Shown: piece after piece, positions 51,497 to 60,473 of the stretch
Position numbering within the stretch: position 1 is the first letter of the stretch
How the letters are laid out: every line of letters begins with the position of its first letter
DNA from: Verrucomicrobiia bacterium
GTDB taxonomy: Bacteria; Verrucomicrobiota; Verrucomicrobiia; Palsa-1439
Direction: 5' to 3'
Length of the DNA stretch: 64,000 nucleotides
Assembly: GCA_035577545.1 (NCBI GenBank)
Contig: DATLVI010000031.1
Span: 178,787 to 242,786, forward strand
The notes under the pieces: model-generated
The model's database searches: none
What the model saw: the letters and a program-made list of their open reading frames with translations, nothing else
What the model was told of the DNA's origin: nothing
Program-made: the position numbers and the translations under genes

Positions 51497-51745
51497 CTAT
51501 CGCGCTGCAGCGCGGCGCGCGCGACGAAGCACATCATCCAAGTTTATTTGCAGCGCCCGGGCGATGCGCAACAACGTGTCCAGACTTGGGTTGCGCTTTT
51601 CCTGTTCGATGTAGCTCACCATTTGCCGCGATAATCCGGCTTTTGCCGCCAGTTCATTCAACGACAAATGACGTTTGGTGCGTTCTTCACGCAGAAGGCG
51701 AGCTACCTGAGAAGAAACAGCTTCGGCTGTGTTGACGGCTGCCAC
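51497..51745 (-). CDS. XRE-family transcriptional regulator
   Basis: This 82-residue Cro/CI-type protein has a clear helix-turn-helix: LREERTKRHLSLNELAAKAG, then LSRQMVSYIEQEKRNPSLDTLLRIARAL. There is no other domain. It is divergent from the small protein at 51805 and may regulate it or the wider element. Confidence 0.9.
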   Translation of the reverse strand: MAAVNTAEAVSSQVARLLREERTKRHLSLNELAAKAGLSRQMVSYIEQEKRNPSLDTLLRIARALQINLDDVLRRARRAAAR

Positions 51746-51804
51746 ATTTCGACACTACTGGAAAAAGGATTTGACTTTGGATGCCACAATAGTTACATAC
51801 AGGC

Positions 51805-52047
51805 ATGATTCGAAGGCGACTTGGTCCCGATCCTCACGCGGGTGGCGCCCGGACAGTGGCCCTCAGTGGCTGCCCCGATGTCTTTGAACTCGACTCCGGG
51901 GACTTCGCGGTGATTGGGATCGACATTACGGCTATGACCGTACAGCACTTGCCGCCTAGTGCCGGGTGCGGGCCGGATGAGCGTATTGTCCTTGTCCCGC
52001 GCAAAACACTAGTTCTTGCCAAGCCTGACATCCCCAATCAAGTCTAG
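51805..52047 (+). CDS. Conserved small hypothetical protein
   Basis: This 80-residue protein reads GCPDVFELDSGDFAVIGIDI and GCGPDERIVLVPRKTLVLAK. I have seen this pattern in short proteins of actinobacteria and other phyla (memory, not a search), where it sits beside XRE regulators. Function unknown. Confidence 0.6.
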   Translation: MIRRRLGPDPHAGGARTVALSGCPDVFELDSGDFAVIGIDITAMTVQHLPPSAGCGPDERIVLVPRKTLVLAKPDIPNQV

Positions 52048-52088
52048 CCGTTTGTGCGCGTCGGACTGCTCCGGTATAATACGGAGTT

Positions 52089-52541
52089 ATGGAGGCGTCC
52101 TCATGGGTGGCAGAACACTGGTTCGACGTGATTCAAACCGTCGGCATCATTGGCGGACTTCTCTTCACGGCGTTTGCCATCCGGAGGGATGAAAAGGCGA
52201 GAAGAATCAGCAATCTGGTCTCAATAACCGACCACTATCGGCAAATCTGGAAAGAAGTCTATGATCGGCCGAAGTTGTCACGCGTGCTGGAAAAGCACGT
52301 GGATGTGAAAGTACAACCCCCTTCGAACGAGGAAGGCCTATTCATCAACTTTCTGATCTTGCATTTGAGTTGCGTCCATCAAGCAATGATGGATGGAATG
52401 TTCATTGCCTTGGATGGCTTGCAAGCTGACATCAAAGAATTTTTCTCATTGCCAATTCCCAGGGCGGTTTGGGAAAAGTCCAAGCGACTGCAGAATCACA
52501 GTTTTGTCAAATTTGTCGAGGCTTGCCTGTTTGAAAACTAG
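52089..52541 (+). CDS. Membrane-anchored hypothetical protein
   Basis: The 150 residues start with one membrane helix (VIQTVGIIGGLLFTAFAIRRD), followed by a helical soluble part with YRQIWKEVYDRPKLSRVL, a type often found in accessory regions and linked with phage-defence loci. It overlaps the 3' end of the convergent ATPase gene by 4 bases. Confidence 0.6.
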   Translation: MEASSWVAEHWFDVIQTVGIIGGLLFTAFAIRRDEKARRISNLVSITDHYRQIWKEVYDRPKLSRVLEKHVDVKVQPPSNEEGLFINFLILHLSCVHQAMMDGMFIALDGLQADIKEFFSLPIPRAVWEKSKRLQNHSFVKFVEACLFEN

Positions 52542-55500
52542 GGCTTCTTCCGCATCGTTTCGGCCAGGAGGCGGTAGGCTATGTCCTCGCGCTGCCTCTG
52601 TTCTTCCGGCGTGAGTTTCGGGACGGACCGCTTGATCTTATAGCCCCGACGGATTGTCTCCTCCAGCTTCGGAACCGGTTGCGGTAGCGCCTTCAAATAA
52701 GCGATGAACTGGTCGGGCTGATAATATGACACCCTCGTTGCTGCCTCCGCACCGAGACTAGCCGAAACCGCCGCTGAGATTTTTCGTAAACGACCCTCTT
52801 CAACGCAAATGATGGCGATCTTCGGTATCCCCGCCCTGAGGCATTTCTGGACGTTGCCAACCTCATGATCAATAGTTGTGGTGATGGAAATCTCGCACGC
52901 GATCTTCTGATCGCTTCGCTCCAACAGCAAATCCACGCTTTCTTGACCTTCGGAAGGACGCTTTTCAATCACGCTGCGGAAACCAAACGTGTCCGCGGCG
53001 TCTTTAATGCGGCGCTGAATGGCTTGGTGTCTCGCTCCTCCTTTACCCAGGTCACGCAGCGGCTTCTGAGTCACCGCGACAACCGATGGCTCCATATCGG
53101 GTCGCGCACTCTGGTCACTTTCCGATACCGTTGTCTTCGGAACTTCGGCAACTTTCGTTTCGGAAGCGTGAACTTGAACTGTGATTGGCACCGTGTTCGG
53201 AACGGGTGATTGTACCTGCGGTAGTTTATTCCTTACGAACCCGGCAGTTGGCCGCTCACTTTGCCAAGCCTCCCGTAACATCGCTTCCACCTTTGTCCGG
53301 GGAGCGCCGTATTTTTCTCGCGAAGCCGTAATCACTTCCTGCCGTCGTTTCGCTCCCGCCGTTTCGTCCGGTACATCGAGCGAGGGAACCGAGAGGTTAA
53401 AATCAAAATCACTCCGTTCCACTCGACAAATGGCTTGGGCTGTCTCCAAGTTCTTCAAGTCCGCCGGCTCAAAAAAGGCGAACCCTTCGGCCAACTTCTT
53501 GGCGTCGTCGTCTCCGACCCGAAACACAATGCGGGTAAACGGATGCGACATGACGGCACTGGCCACGTCGGGACTGCGCTGTAACTGGTGTAGTTCGTGA
53601 TGGGCTAAAGTCAGGCCAATTCGGTACTTGCGCGCGCCCGAGAGGATCTCCGCCATGCTGGGGGTGATGAAATTCGCGAACTCATCCACGTAGATCCAGC
53701 AGTCCCGGCGGGCGGCGATTTGTTTGGCCTGTCGGCTCATGGCCATTTGTTGGAATTTGGAAACGAGCAATGCGCCCAGTAAATAGGAATTCTCTCGGCC
53801 CAGAAGTCCTTCGGGCAGCTTGGCCAGAAAGATTTTGCCAGTATCCATGATCTGGCCGAAATCCAACCGGTTCTCCGGCTGGGAGACCATGTGGCGAATT
53901 GGCTTTTGTGCCAGAAGCATTTCCAAGCGCGTTAGGATAGGACCAATGGACTTGTTGCCGGAGAGATGTGGAAATCCTTTGTGCCAGTAATACAGCACGT
54001 TCGGGTCGTGAACGGATTCGAGGAATTCAGACCGGAAAGACGGTTCGATTAAGAAGCGGCGCAAATCGGCGAGCGTACCGCACCGATCGCTTTCCAGAAA
54101 TGCGAGAATCGCGTTTTGCAGCACGCTCTGCATCTGGTCGCCCCAGCTTGACGACAACCGCTGGAACACCGAAACGAGATCAGAGGCTAGGAGGTTCTTC
54201 TCAAGCTCGCTGTGGGCCGAAAGGATGTTGAATCCGACAGAATACTCTTCGTCAGACGGATCGACCAACACCACGTCGTCGATGCGGTGGGCGGGGATGA
54301 CGCTCAACACCTTGTCCACCAAATCCCCATGGGGATCGAGCACAGCCAAGCCTTCACCGTTGTCGATATCCTGACGGATGAGATTGAAAAGCAGAGTGGA
54401 CTTGCCGGTGCCACTGGCGCCAATGATGTGGCAATGTCTGACCCGCTGTTCGGGTGTCAGTCTCACAGGAACGGACTGGCCGGCGTGGGTGTTGTAACCA
54501 AGTAATAGGCCAGTGACGCTCCGGGCAATGGGCGGGGTGGCTTTAGTTTTGCCGCTGTCGCGTTCCAGCGCCGCTGAGCGGACTGCGCCGGATGGCAGGT
54601 GGACGAAGCCGATCAACTCGTCGCTATTGAGGAGCATCCCGGAACGCCGTGACTGACGGCGAAGCATGTCTTCAACATGGGCATAAGGGGGATAGTCATC
54701 GTTCGTAAGTGGGATGAGTTCGTTGCCATGTGGCTGGGCAAACACCCGGAGTGAACCGGCCATGTCCTTGGCAATCTGCAACGCTCGTTCAAAGCTTTCG
54801 CTTTTTGCGGCGATTCGCACGACGGCGGCATAGAGTGAAGATTTGATTTTGTTTTCCGCCGCGTCGGTGAGTTCCGGCTCATTAACGAAAAACGGTTTGC
54901 CGTCGCTGTCGGTGACGGAACGCTGGATGCTCTCCGACCATTGTTCCTGAACCGGCTGAAAGAGTACTTGGAAAAGGGCGAGGTCGGATGGCTGCAATTC
55001 CGTCATCGCACCGACAAGGCCGACGAACGGGTCCAGCTTGCCGCTGGCAAGCTCGTACATAAACTCCCGCGCCAAACCAAACTCAACTACCAGTATTTCG
55101 TCGCCCTCACAGGATTCCCAAGCCTGTTCTAACGCGCCCTCACGTGGCAGAAATAGGGCGTCAGAGAAGTGGGCCTGCAATTGGCGACGCACCAACGGGG
55201 CGTCGCTTTGGTTGGCGACAAACTGGACACTCACGCGTCCGGCGGTTCCTAGCAATTCAAAAGCGATCGGCTCCCGACAGAGCGCAAGATTGCGAAGGAA
55301 TTGCTCAAAGGCTTCTGTGCCAGCATCCAGCTTGGCAGGCAGGGAAGTGTAGAGTTCAACGAGGGTGTCACGAACGAGCGAGTGCGGTTCGGGTTCTTGT
55401 TCCACTTCGGGTACGATGGGTGACGAGGTTGGCTTGTCGCTGAGTTTCTGACCGAGCTTCCGCGTTAAGGAACTCAGGATTGTGGGCCGCCGGCCATCGT

Positions 55501-55648
55501 CCACGGCAGGGATGTCGGGCAAATAGTGACCGTAGAAGGGGCGGAACGGCGGCTCCAGATACACGGGTTCATCAAACACCCGCCAGCCGCGTCCGCGTAC
55601 TTCCCATTGTCGGAACTGCTCGGTCAGTATTTCATGCACCGAGGCCAT
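52538..55648 (-). CDS. DUF87/VirD4-like ATPase with C-terminal nuclease-like domain
   Basis: This 1036-residue motor ATPase has an N-terminal 380-residue region of unknown fold, Walker A GASGTGKST at 410-418, DPHGD at 438-442 (as in VirD4/TraG and HerA proteins), Walker B WIYVDEF at 651-657 and a TraG-D-like C-terminal part to about 730. After a variable linker, residues 870-990 form a second domain: ARHQAIQRRIKDAADTFGF ... SVDLLLE ... KIACEISITTT. This is the layout of a PD-(D/E)XK fold, with E-x-S in place of E-x-K. It is a DNA-pumping ATPase either for conjugative transfer or for defence. No relaxase or type IV secretion genes are seen. The gene upstream encodes its likely membrane partner. 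Confidence 0.85.
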   Translation of the reverse strand: MASVHEILTEQFRQWEVRGRGWRVFDEPVYLEPPFRPFYGHYLPDIPAVDDGRRPTILSSLTRKLGQKLSDKPTSSPIVPEVEQEPEPHSLVRDTLVELYTSLPAKLDAGTEAFEQFLRNLALCREPIAFELLGTAGRVSVQFVANQSDAPLVRRQLQAHFSDALFLPREGALEQAWESCEGDEILVVEFGLAREFMYELASGKLDPFVGLVGAMTELQPSDLALFQVLFQPVQEQWSESIQRSVTDSDGKPFFVNEPELTDAAENKIKSSLYAAVVRIAAKSESFERALQIAKDMAGSLRVFAQPHGNELIPLTNDDYPPYAHVEDMLRRQSRRSGMLLNSDELIGFVHLPSGAVRSAALERDSGKTKATPPIARSVTGLLLGYNTHAGQSVPVRLTPEQRVRHCHIIGASGTGKSTLLFNLIRQDIDNGEGLAVLDPHGDLVDKVLSVIPAHRIDDVVLVDPSDEEYSVGFNILSAHSELEKNLLASDLVSVFQRLSSSWGDQMQSVLQNAILAFLESDRCGTLADLRRFLIEPSFRSEFLESVHDPNVLYYWHKGFPHLSGNKSIGPILTRLEMLLAQKPIRHMVSQPENRLDFGQIMDTGKIFLAKLPEGLLGRENSYLLGALLVSKFQQMAMSRQAKQIAARRDCWIYVDEFANFITPSMAEILSGARKYRIGLTLAHHELHQLQRSPDVASAVMSHPFTRIVFRVGDDDAKKLAEGFAFFEPADLKNLETAQAICRVERSDFDFNLSVPSLDVPDETAGAKRRQEVITASREKYGAPRTKVEAMLREAWQSERPTAGFVRNKLPQVQSPVPNTVPITVQVHASETKVAEVPKTTVSESDQSARPDMEPSVVAVTQKPLRDLGKGGARHQAIQRRIKDAADTFGFRSVIEKRPSEGQESVDLLLERSDQKIACEISITTTIDHEVGNVQKCLRAGIPKIAIICVEEGRLRKISAAVSASLGAEAATRVSYYQPDQFIAYLKALPQPVPKLEETIRRGYKIKRSVPKLTPEEQRQREDIAYRLLAETMRKKP

Positions 55649-55654
55649 GACGAA

Positions 55655-56356
55655 TCACTTCGGTTCTTCGCGCACAGGCACGGGCTTATAGAGTTCGCCC
55701 AGAATAGGTGCCTGCTCGTATTGTTGCGTGAGCTTGACGCCATTCGCGGCGGTGGCTTCTTCGGCAAGCCGTTTGATGATCTTGGGTATCGTGTCCAGAT
55801 ATAAGAGGCGTGTATCGGTGCGAAAATACGTCTCCTTCCGGAACCAACGCTCGTAAACAGGGCCAATGACAGGAGTCTTGATCAATGCGGCATCAAGGTC
55901 GGACAACCCCAGAGCAATCGTGTTCCGAAACACCTGGGCAATGGCCAAGAGAAGGCCCGCGAGAGCAATCCCAGCGAAAACCACTCCGAGCCAGCTGGCA
56001 AGCAGCACGTAGATTCCAAAGAAGAGCAGAGCGAGCACAAGCGCATGCCACAATTTCACGACGGCTGGGATATACACACTGCGGCAGGAGAAGAAAAACC
56101 CGGTTCCAAACGGTGCGGCGCACGTATCGAATATCAAGCGTTCACGAATCATGCGCAGATATACCCGCTTGTCAGATAAGGGGCCGCCCTCGGCGAATTC
56201 AACACGGGTCATGTCCATGCTGGGAACTTTGAGCGCCGCCAATTCCTTCTCGACGGCGGCATAGAAATCCGTGGGTGGATAACCGAACCGCTCAACGAAG
56301 GCAATCCAGTGGTTTAAGACTTCGCCCTTTTTTCGCTTGAAGCCAAAGAGATCCAT
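55655..56356 (-). CDS. Membrane protein, partner of the DUF87-like ATPase
   Basis: This 233-residue protein has a soluble N-terminal third and two adjacent membrane helices (about 103-140: LVLALLFFGIYVLLASWLGVVFAGIALAGLLLA). The soluble end shows TYFRTDTRLLYLDTIPKIIKRL. It lies 6 bases upstream of the ATPase gene on the same strand, so the two form an operon, and it may anchor the ATPase to the membrane. No family name. Confidence 0.65.
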   Translation of the reverse strand: MDLFGFKRKKGEVLNHWIAFVERFGYPPTDFYAAVEKELAALKVPSMDMTRVEFAEGGPLSDKRVYLRMIRERLIFDTCAAPFGTGFFFSCRSVYIPAVVKLWHALVLALLFFGIYVLLASWLGVVFAGIALAGLLLAIAQVFRNTIALGLSDLDAALIKTPVIGPVYERWFRKETYFRTDTRLLYLDTIPKIIKRLAEEATAANGVKLTQQYEQAPILGELYKPVPVREEPK

Positions 56357-56500
56357 AGTGCAGAGTCGTTTTTGAATTATGGCGTCAATTCGCCTGACTG
56401 GTCAACGCCAAAGCAGGACGTGGAACTTCGCCATTCCGAAGGAGTTTGCGCAATTCTTCCCTAATAGCTGCCAGACAGGTGTGCCCGCAACCAAGGCTGC

Positions 56501-58276
56501 GTGAACCTCGACACTTCCATTCCGTCGACCCCACCGAAAAGTCGCCTGCAACATTGGCTGCGAGTGCTGCGCCCGTTGGTATGGTGGGGAATTCTAATAC
56601 TGGTTCTCTATACCTACCGGCTGCACCAGCGTTTGAGTGCACAAACCCGGCTCACGTTCTCGTTTACGCTGGAAGGTCAGCCGTTAGGGTACGGGGCGAC
56701 AGCAAGGCTGGATGGACGAGGTGTCTTGAGCGGGGAACCGATTGCCATTGGACAACACACATTTTCTGTTTACCATCCCAAGGCAGTGACCTTCTCCACA
56801 AATCTGTTCGTCTGGTACGGCCAACATGACTTTGGTGAGATCGTTTTGAAACGGGCCGCAGGAACACTAGCAATACAAGCCGACCCGCCGGCGGCCTTGC
56901 TTACCATTCGCGGCCCGGAGTTCACCGTGACATTAACTAACAGCACAGGAATGAGCCGCGAAGTGCCGACTGATCTGTATCGGGTGGAAGCAACGTATCG
57001 CCATTGGCAAGGGGCGCAAGAGTTAGCTGTCTTACCGAATTCAGTCGCTACATGGCGGTGTGTTCCGCGAATCGGGAACCTGCAAATGGCATGCAACAAA
57101 ACTGGAGCAACATTCGAATTGTTAAATGCCGACGGAACTGTCTTGGAATCAGGGGATTTACCGTCGACAATCAATGATCTGCCAGTAGGGAGCTACAAAG
57201 TGATAGCCGTGCACCACGACAATCGGCAAGAAGTATCAGGATTTGTGGAAACTGGGATGACGAGAAACATCAAGGTTGAATTCGTTTATGGCGCGGCTGA
57301 TTTGGAGACGAAACCATCCGGTGCCACGGTCGAAAGCAGCAACGGTCAGAGTTGGGGCGCAACTCCACTTCACCTGGAGGGTTTGCGACCTGGGCGGTGG
57401 GAGTTCGTTTTGCGGCGAGATGGGTATGAGCCCGCGCGAGTCGCTTTAGAGGTCGCTGCCAATCAAACCAATTCATTCGGCACTAATCTGGTGAGTAGCA
57501 GCTACGTGTGGGCCATGGAGGCTGCACGCCAATATCTGAAAGCGGCTGATTACCGGCGGGCCTTAGAAGCAAGCGGCGAAGCCCTCGTCGCGAACCCCGG
57601 TGATCTCGATGCTGTGGCCATCCAACGAGAAGCCACGAAGCAGGGAAGTCTGGTCCGGGCCAATGCGCTCGCGGGTAAGGGTGATTACAAGGGAGCTGTC
57701 GGCGAGATTGAAGTGGCTGTGCTCACTTTGCCGGAAGATGTGGAACTGAAGCAATTGATGACGGATTACCGGACGCGCGAGCAGGATCGGGCGGAACGGC
57801 GGCGGCAAGAACAGACGAGCCATGCGACGGTGATTTTCAAAGCCATGTTGGGGAATAATCGTGATGCGAGCCTATTTGAACATCACGAACTCAAATCGGG
57901 GAAACCATTCGAGGAAGTGGAATCAGCTATCCGTACTGCGTTCCAGAACGTGCAACCGGCGTTTACCGTCAACGAACTCAAATCGCCCGAAGCAGACGTG
58001 TTCATTCTGGAAGCCAAACAGCAACTACCCGGCGGAATGCGCCAGTGTTTGATCGTCGGCGGGCAGACCTTTCCCGACGAAACTCAAATCTTCTATGAAG
58101 TGCTGGAATATGCGACGGGACAGACAACCAACATAGGGATTGTATCCGTCAAAAGCGATTTCATTATGACCCCGATTCATCCATCGCGTATCGAGCAGAT
58201 GACCAGTACACTCCGAGGTCAAGTTGAAGAGGGAATTCGGATGGTGACGAGACTGCTGCAGGGGGCGGTTGAGTAG
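56501..58276 (+). CDS. PEGA-domain membrane protein with repeat region
   Basis: GTG 56501 starts a 591-residue protein: one membrane helix (about 24-40), then a chain of beta-rich repeats. The clearest is a PEGA domain (ADLETKPSGATVESSNGQSWG, then LRPGRWEFVLRRDGYEP). A TPR-like segment follows (AARQYLKAADYRRALEASGEAL, ANALAGKGDYKGAVGEIEVAV) and a folded C-terminal domain of about 150 residues. The order PEGA then TPR then unknown suggests a cell-envelope protein. It is divergent from the ATPase operon. Confidence 0.75.
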   Translation: MNLDTSIPSTPPKSRLQHWLRVLRPLVWWGILILVLYTYRLHQRLSAQTRLTFSFTLEGQPLGYGATARLDGRGVLSGEPIAIGQHTFSVYHPKAVTFSTNLFVWYGQHDFGEIVLKRAAGTLAIQADPPAALLTIRGPEFTVTLTNSTGMSREVPTDLYRVEATYRHWQGAQELAVLPNSVATWRCVPRIGNLQMACNKTGATFELLNADGTVLESGDLPSTINDLPVGSYKVIAVHHDNRQEVSGFVETGMTRNIKVEFVYGAADLETKPSGATVESSNGQSWGATPLHLEGLRPGRWEFVLRRDGYEPARVALEVAANQTNSFGTNLVSSSYVWAMEAARQYLKAADYRRALEASGEALVANPGDLDAVAIQREATKQGSLVRANALAGKGDYKGAVGEIEVAVLTLPEDVELKQLMTDYRTREQDRAERRRQEQTSHATVIFKAMLGNNRDASLFEHHELKSGKPFEEVESAIRTAFQNVQPAFTVNELKSPEADVFILEAKQQLPGGMRQCLIVGGQTFPDETQIFYEVLEYATGQTTNIGIVSVKSDFIMTPIHPSRIEQMTSTLRGQVEEGIRMVTRLLQGAVE

Positions 58277-58421
58277 GGAGCGATTTCGGATTTGTAAAAG
58301 CCGAACATGGAGCCGAATTCAGTGGTGCGCTTTGAGCCGGGTCGGACACGCAAGTGTCTATTAGGTTTTTCCTGATTTATTACAGTGGTTCCCTCGGAGG
58401 CTTGGACCGCAGGGGGCATTA

Positions 58422-58607
58422 CTATGGACTGATTTTCAGTGGATAATCCTCATCGGGTGCGTCAGGCGAACGGAAGATGGGTTTGTTGCACAGTTCCGAT
58501 TCCCGGAGGACAATCTGCAGGGGCCTCCCACAATGTGGGCATCTCAGGCCGCTGGCAAAACGATGGTTCGAAGTTCTCTCCGGTAGATCAGACTCACTGT
58601 CGGCCAT
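58422..58607 (-). CDS. Small zinc-ribbon-like protein
   Basis: ATG 58607 lies inside the stop region of the preceding gene. The 61 residues contain GLRCPHCGRPLQIV and a later Cys in ESELCNKP, a treble-clef or zinc-ribbon pattern. It is probably translated together with the gene at 58594-58893. Function unknown. Confidence 0.5.
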   Translation of the reverse strand: MADSESDLPERTSNHRFASGLRCPHCGRPLQIVLRESELCNKPIFRSPDAPDEDYPLKISP

Positions 58608-58893
58608 GGTTCGTCTCCAGATTTTCCTGCTGGCAGCAGGGTGCCGCTTCATTTGGGTAACAATCTCCGTGGGGGTCGTCCCAGAACTCCGAAAGGGCGC
58701 GCGCGAACTCCGGCGTGGTTTGACCATCATGGAAGAACACATCCCGGTCGGAATTGGCAATCGCCAAGAGCATCTGCTCGCCGTCGACCACCTCAGGTTT
58801 GGGACGTTCAAAAACCGGCTGCGGGCATTCTTCTGGGATTTGCGCGCTAGTGATCCCTGTGTTAAGCTCTTCAGCAGAAGGGGCGGTTTTCAT
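58594..58893 (-). CDS. Acidic hypothetical protein
   Basis: ATG 58893 (MKTAPSAEELNTG) gives 99 residues, rich in Glu, Asp and Pro, ending HGDCYPNEAAPCCQQENL. There is no signal or membrane helix and no known domain. The overlap with the zinc-ribbon-like gene suggests a two-gene unit. Confidence 0.5.
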   Translation of the reverse strand: MKTAPSAEELNTGITSAQIPEECPQPVFERPKPEVVDGEQMLLAIANSDRDVFFHDGQTTPEFARALSEFWDDPHGDCYPNEAAPCCQQENLETNHGRQ

Positions 58894-59056
58894 CGTGAGC
58901 ACCGTTTCTTCCCCGAGCCATGCTCGGTGGGCCGAGGCTATAATCCTCGGCCCTAATGCCATCATGTTGGATAAAGCCTATCAGACTTTAGCTAGCTTGT
59001 CAACATCTGTCGCGCCTTGACTTTGCTCCAAAATTGAGTGTATTAAGTTCAGGACG

Positions 59057-59932
59057 ATGGAAACAAGGACAAGGACTGCAGGGCGAATGTTGAGAGGGGC
59101 AAGGCTTGGCGCTGGCAAGAGTCAGCGAGATATCGCACGTTCATTGGGCGTAGAATTTCAGCAAGTAAGTGCTTGGGAACGCGGAATGGAACCGATCCCT
59201 GAAAAGCACCTGACGAAGCTTGCGAAGCTATTGAAGCTAGAGATTCAGGCATTACGAATCGCCGTTGCTTCGGATGTTCAGCCACTCGCTTTAGACGACC
59301 GTATTGCAAACCAGCGATTCCAGAATCTGGTGGGCGATCGACAGGGAGAAGTTGTGGTGTTTAGTGGAAAGCCAGCGTCCTTTTCGAATCCGGAACTCAG
59401 TGCCGCGGCGGTTCGATTTCTACGTAACGAGCAAAACCAATTGACTTTCATATTGCCGCCGCTTTCGGACACTGCGGTCGAATTGGCGCGAGATGAGAAC
59501 TCAGTAGCCCCCGAACAAGCACGGGCTGTTCTTGCATTCGCTCGCCACACCAGCCTACAGGAGATAGTCAAACTGCAGGAAGAACTTTCAGGCGGAGATC
59601 GCGGCGCTAGGCGTAGAATTTCTTTCTTAGCTCTCCCACCGGCTTGGGGGGAATACCCACTGTCCGTAAGGGTACTCCTTCAGGAATTAAGCCGGCTGTT
59701 GCACCCACTTGCAGTAACGATTCTTTTTGAACCGAAAGAAAACACAGGCCCACGCGCTGGCTTTGTATTCTTCAGCTTCGGTTCCACGGCCGTTTCCAAA
59801 GGAGAATACGCTTGGCTTCAACTGGCACCCGATTTTCTAACGGACCTCGCTGGACTTTTGCGGGTAACGTTGTGGGGAGCAGATAAGAACACCCTGTTCC
59901 GAGACGCTGGCGCGCTGCTATTCCGTATGTAG
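59057..59932 (+). CDS. XRE-type regulator with a long C-terminal domain
   Basis: The 291 residues begin with a Cro/CI helix-turn-helix (LRGARLGAGKSQRDIARSLG, VEFQQVSAWERGMEPIPEKH), followed by about 220 residues of unknown fold (for example VRVLLQELSRLLHPLAVTIL and EYAWLQLAPDFLTDLAGLLR). That part could sense a ligand. It is the first gene of a tight plus-strand operon with a thioesterase, a symporter and a methyltransferase, so it is likely their regulator. The start is ATG 59057. Confidence 0.8.
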   Translation: METRTRTAGRMLRGARLGAGKSQRDIARSLGVEFQQVSAWERGMEPIPEKHLTKLAKLLKLEIQALRIAVASDVQPLALDDRIANQRFQNLVGDRQGEVVVFSGKPASFSNPELSAAAVRFLRNEQNQLTFILPPLSDTAVELARDENSVAPEQARAVLAFARHTSLQEIVKLQEELSGGDRGARRRISFLALPPAWGEYPLSVRVLLQELSRLLHPLAVTILFEPKENTGPRAGFVFFSFGSTAVSKGEYAWLQLAPDFLTDLAGLLRVTLWGADKNTLFRDAGALLFRM

Positions 59933-59957
59933 GATTACCGATTTGGAGCCACCCAAT

Positions 59958-60467
59958 ATGAACATCACACTGACAACACAAAGGGAAGATATCAAGTATA
60001 GCCCGGACTTCAGAACAGTGCTGGGCACGGTATATAAGGAGTCAGAGATCCACTTGCTCCGTGCAGCTTACGATGACGCGCAAGTGCGCGGCTGGTTTCG
60101 TTGGTTTACGCCGTCATGTTACAGGAAAGAGCCCACACACCTCACACGAATCCAAATCGTGACCTACATTGGCGAATTATCGTATCTTTTTGGTGTGCTT
60201 TTGGCACGTGATGGGTTGCTCCCAATTTCTGAGCAGGAATATCTGGAGCGTATCGAGGCAGACAAGGCAAGCTTCATGGAGCTCAGGCTCCGCTTTCGTC
60301 AGTTCATTAGACCAACTCCCGAAGTCGAGGTCAGGCTCGCGTGTCATAGGGGCACCCACGGCGAGCCTGTGGTGAAACGAGTTCGTAACCTAGTGGTTTC
60401 GCCATTTTTGATCGAAATCGCTGGGGGTGCCTGCACCGGGGAAAGCGAAGCTGTCATACTCCTTTAG
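59958..60467 (+). CDS. FcoT-like hot-dog thioesterase
   Basis: The start ATG 59958 follows TTGGAG at 59943-59948. The 169 residues resemble FcoT (Rv0098) of Mycobacterium as I recall it: a FRWFTPSCYRKEPTHLTRIQIVTYIGE stretch at the hot-dog helix, then a conserved SFMELRLRFRQFIRPTPE segment (compare S-x-x-I-R-K-x-x-x-R-F-R-K in FcoT), then a C-terminal FLIEIAGGACTGESEAV. FcoT hydrolyses long-chain acyl-CoA, and its mycobacterial gene lies in an isonitrile lipopeptide cluster. Here it is second in the operon, 6 bases before the symporter. Confidence 0.7.
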   Translation: MNITLTTQREDIKYSPDFRTVLGTVYKESEIHLLRAAYDDAQVRGWFRWFTPSCYRKEPTHLTRIQIVTYIGELSYLFGVLLARDGLLPISEQEYLERIEADKASFMELRLRFRQFIRPTPEVEVRLACHRGTHGEPVVKRVRNLVVSPFLIEIAGGACTGESEAVILL

Positions 60468-60473
60468 TCTCCC

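Noticed and set aside
56385..56642. Minus-strand frame upstream of the PEGA gene
   Set aside because: It is antisense to the start of the PEGA gene and has no supporting site or motif.
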